Shown one piece after another: positions 62,310 through 64,000 of a stretch of DNA of 64,000 nt. This DNA is from Bradyrhizobium zhengyangense (GTDB lineage Bacteria; Pseudomonadota; Alphaproteobacteria; Rhizobiales; Xanthobacteraceae). The notes under the pieces are model-generated. The model searched no databases, was not told where the DNA came from, and worked only from the letters and a program-made list of their open reading frames with translations. The position numbers and the translations under genes were made by a program. Each line of letters begins with the position of its first letter. Within the stretch, counting starts at the first letter, position 1. The DNA is taken from positions 558,001 through 622,000 of the forward strand of contig NZ_JAKLUA010000002.1 of NCBI RefSeq assembly GCF_022012435.1, given 5' to 3'.

Positions 62310-63887
62310 TCAATTTACCCTTCTATCCTTCCCCGCCCAATATGGCTCGCGCAATTGCCGCCGCAGGATCTTGCCTGATGGATTCCTCGGCAATGCCGGC
62401 AGAAACTCCACGCTCTTCGGCGTCTTGAATCCGGCGATGCGTTCGCGGGTGAAGTTGATGATGTCGGTGGCGGTTGCCTCTTTGCCTGGCTTCATCACCA
62501 CGACGGCCTTCACCGCCTCGCCCCATTTATCGTCCGGCACGCCGATCACGGCGGCTTCGGCGACATCAGGATGATCGCACAGCGCGCTCTCCACTTCGGC
62601 GGGATAGATGTTCTCGCCGCCGGAGATGATCATATCCTTGATGCGGTCGTGGATGTAGAGGTAGCCGTCTTCATCCATGTAGCCGGCGTCGCCCGTGCGC
62701 AGCCAGCCGTCGCCGCGCAATGTTGAGGCGGTCGCCTCTGGCAGATTCCAGTAGCCGGCCATGTTGGAGCCCGAGCGCGTCGCGATCTCGCCGACCTGGC
62801 GCGGCGGCAGCGGTTTGCCGTCAGCATCCAAAATCGCGATCTCGACGCCCGGCAGCGCCTTGCCGGCCGAGCGCATCCGCTCGAGCCCCTCGACGTGATC
62901 CTCCGGCGGCAGCGCGACGATGGTGCCGGTCGTTTCGGTCATGCCGTACATCTGCACGAAGCCGCATTTGAAGACCTCGATGCATTCCTTCAGCAGCGCC
63001 GCTGGAATCGGCGAGGCGCCGTACAGCATGTATTTCAGCCTGGAGAAATCGACTGTCTTGGCGCGTGGCTGCCGCACCACGAACTGCATAGCAGCCGGCA
63101 CCATGAAGAGTTTCGTAATGCCCGACTGCTCGAAGAAGTCCAGCACCTTGGTCGGATCGAACTCGCGCGCGATGACGCCGCGGGCGCCGTGATAGAGCCC
63201 CATCACGCCCCAGCCTGAGCCGCCGATATGGAAGATCGGCATCGCGACCAGTGACACGTCGTCCGTCGACCACCGGTTCCACTCCGGCTTGTCCTCGGCA
63301 TTGCCTGTCTGCACGAGGTTGAGGAAGTTCGCGTGGCTCAGCATCGCGCCCTTCGGCTTGCCTGTGGTGCCTGACGTATAAAGCTGGATCGCGATGTCCT
63401 TGGTATCGATCGGCACCTTCGGATCGTCGCCGTTCTGCGCATCGCGCCACGCGGCAAAATCCTGCCATTCCGGTGCGCCGCCCTCGGTGGTGATGATAGT
63501 GCGTACGCCGGGAAGCTGGTCCTTGATCTGGCGGACCTGGGTGATGAACTCCGGCCCGACGAACTGTACGGGCGCCTTGCAGTCGGCGACGATAAAGGCG
63601 ACCTCGGGTCCGGCGAGACGCCAGTTCACCGGCGCCATCACGACGCCGGCCTTCATCGCGCCCATCAGCAGCTCGAAGTAGAGGTCGCTGTTCTTGCCGA
63701 GATAGGCGATGCGGTCGCCCTTCTTTACGCCCATCGCTACAAGCGCGTTGGCGACCTTATTGGTCTTGATATCGAACTCGGCAAAGCTGGTCACGCGGCC
63801 CTCGAACTCGTAGGCAGTGGCGTTGCCGCGGCTCATCGCGCGCTCGCGCACCATGTCGGCGAGGTTCGCCAATGGCTGTGTAGACAT
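62310..63887 (-). CDS. acyl-CoA synthetase (AMP-forming)
   Basis: A 525-residue adenylate-forming ligase with the P-loop YTSGTTGKPKG (170-180), A5 motif MYGMTETTGT, A7 LRTGDAGYMDEDGYLYIHDR, A8 GENIYPAEVE and the C-terminal catalytic lysine in SGKILRR. It activates a carboxylic acid to acyl-CoA using ATP. Medium-chain and aromatic acids are both plausible. If the kinase-ACAD set is a levulinate-type pathway, this could supply the LvaE step, though nothing fixes its substrate. Convergent with the ACAD at 60920. Confidence 0.92.
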   Translation of the reverse strand: MSTQPLANLADMVRERAMSRGNATAYEFEGRVTSFAEFDIKTNKVANALVAMGVKKGDRIAYLGKNSDLYFELLMGAMKAGVVMAPVNWRLAGPEVAFIVADCKAPVQFVGPEFITQVRQIKDQLPGVRTIITTEGGAPEWQDFAAWRDAQNGDDPKVPIDTKDIAIQLYTSGTTGKPKGAMLSHANFLNLVQTGNAEDKPEWNRWSTDDVSLVAMPIFHIGGSGWGVMGLYHGARGVIAREFDPTKVLDFFEQSGITKLFMVPAAMQFVVRQPRAKTVDFSRLKYMLYGASPIPAALLKECIEVFKCGFVQMYGMTETTGTIVALPPEDHVEGLERMRSAGKALPGVEIAILDADGKPLPPRQVGEIATRSGSNMAGYWNLPEATASTLRGDGWLRTGDAGYMDEDGYLYIHDRIKDMIISGGENIYPAEVESALCDHPDVAEAAVIGVPDDKWGEAVKAVVVMKPGKEATATDIINFTRERIAGFKTPKSVEFLPALPRNPSGKILRRQLREPYWAGKDRRVN

Positions 63888-63959
63888 GTCTCTCCCGTGG
63901 TGTTTTGTCTTTATGCGGGGAGTTTGGCGTTATCGGCGGGTGAAGACAAGATGGGGGCC

Positions 63960-63995
63960 CCGCTGTCGTCCTGGCTTTTGCCAGGACGACAGCGG
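63960..63995. repeat. 16-bp-stem hairpin at the window end
   Basis: CCGCTGTCGTCCTGGC (63960-63975) and GCCAGGACGACAGCGG (63980-63995) are perfectly complementary with a TTTT loop. The GTCGTCC core matches the hairpin at 28667-28692. Confidence 0.87.
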
Positions 63996-64000
63996 AGAGA

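Overview
The window is high-GC DNA dense with genes, typical of a large alphaproteobacterial chromosome. The Bradyrhizobium/Rhodopseudomonas group is the best guess. This rests on the paa genes, the Aap- and Liv-type ABC genes, a CxxHxxC ferredoxin/P450 pair and many palindromic intergenic elements. I saw no tRNA, rRNA, CRISPR array, transposase or phage gene. Nearly all genes encode catabolism, transport or local regulators. Many long open frames lie antisense to real genes, a normal by-product of high GC.

Region by region. 1-2 kb: end of a DUF445 gene and an alpha/beta hydrolase. 2-8.5 kb: phenylacetate block paaX-paaABCDE-paaI-paaK, without paaG, paaZ, paaJ or paaH beside it. 8.6-18.7 kb: a quinone-type oxidoreductase, a YeeE/YedE sulfur permease, an EamA exporter divergent from a MocR regulator, a hydrolase-OsmC fusion, a molybdopterin oxidoreductase, an MHS-type permease, then P450 and ferredoxin divergent from a TetR regulator.

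18.7-27.4 kb: an amino-acid uptake locus with an RpiR regulator, class III aminotransferase, periplasmic binding protein and Asp/Glu-racemase-like protein on one strand, and two permeases without an ATPase on the other. An amidase and an SDR lacking the usual catalytic residues follow. 27.5-38.7 kb: tartrate/malate-type dehydrogenase, a tight operon of M20 amidohydrolase, D-2-hydroxyacid dehydrogenase and Ldh2-family dehydrogenase, then a LysR regulator divergent from a DUF1445 gene and a complete Liv-type ABC transporter. 38.8-42.6 kb: otnC divergent from ltnD-otnI-otnK, the full route from a four-carbon acid sugar (threonate type) to dihydroxyacetone phosphate.

42.7-49 kb: a chemoreceptor and an RND efflux pair. 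49-64 kb: acyl-CoA metabolism, with a thiolase-like protein, nitronate monooxygenase, YghU-type GST, GNAT-GFA fusion, flavin reductase, two acyl-CoA dehydrogenases, two crotonases, an SDR, an APH-type kinase followed by DUF6285, and an acyl-CoA ligase. The kinase, the DUF6285 protein and an ACAD10/11-like dehydrogenase around one divergent promoter resemble the levulinate/4-hydroxyacyl-CoA pathway (LvaABCDE in Pseudomonas putida; ACAD10/11 in mammals). This is the strongest candidate for an undescribed system here, but substrate and homology are inferred, not shown.

At least five kinds of intergenic palindromic element are scattered between genes, several with perfect stems of 15-31 bp. Operator-like palindromes lie in most of the divergent promoter regions next to a regulator gene.
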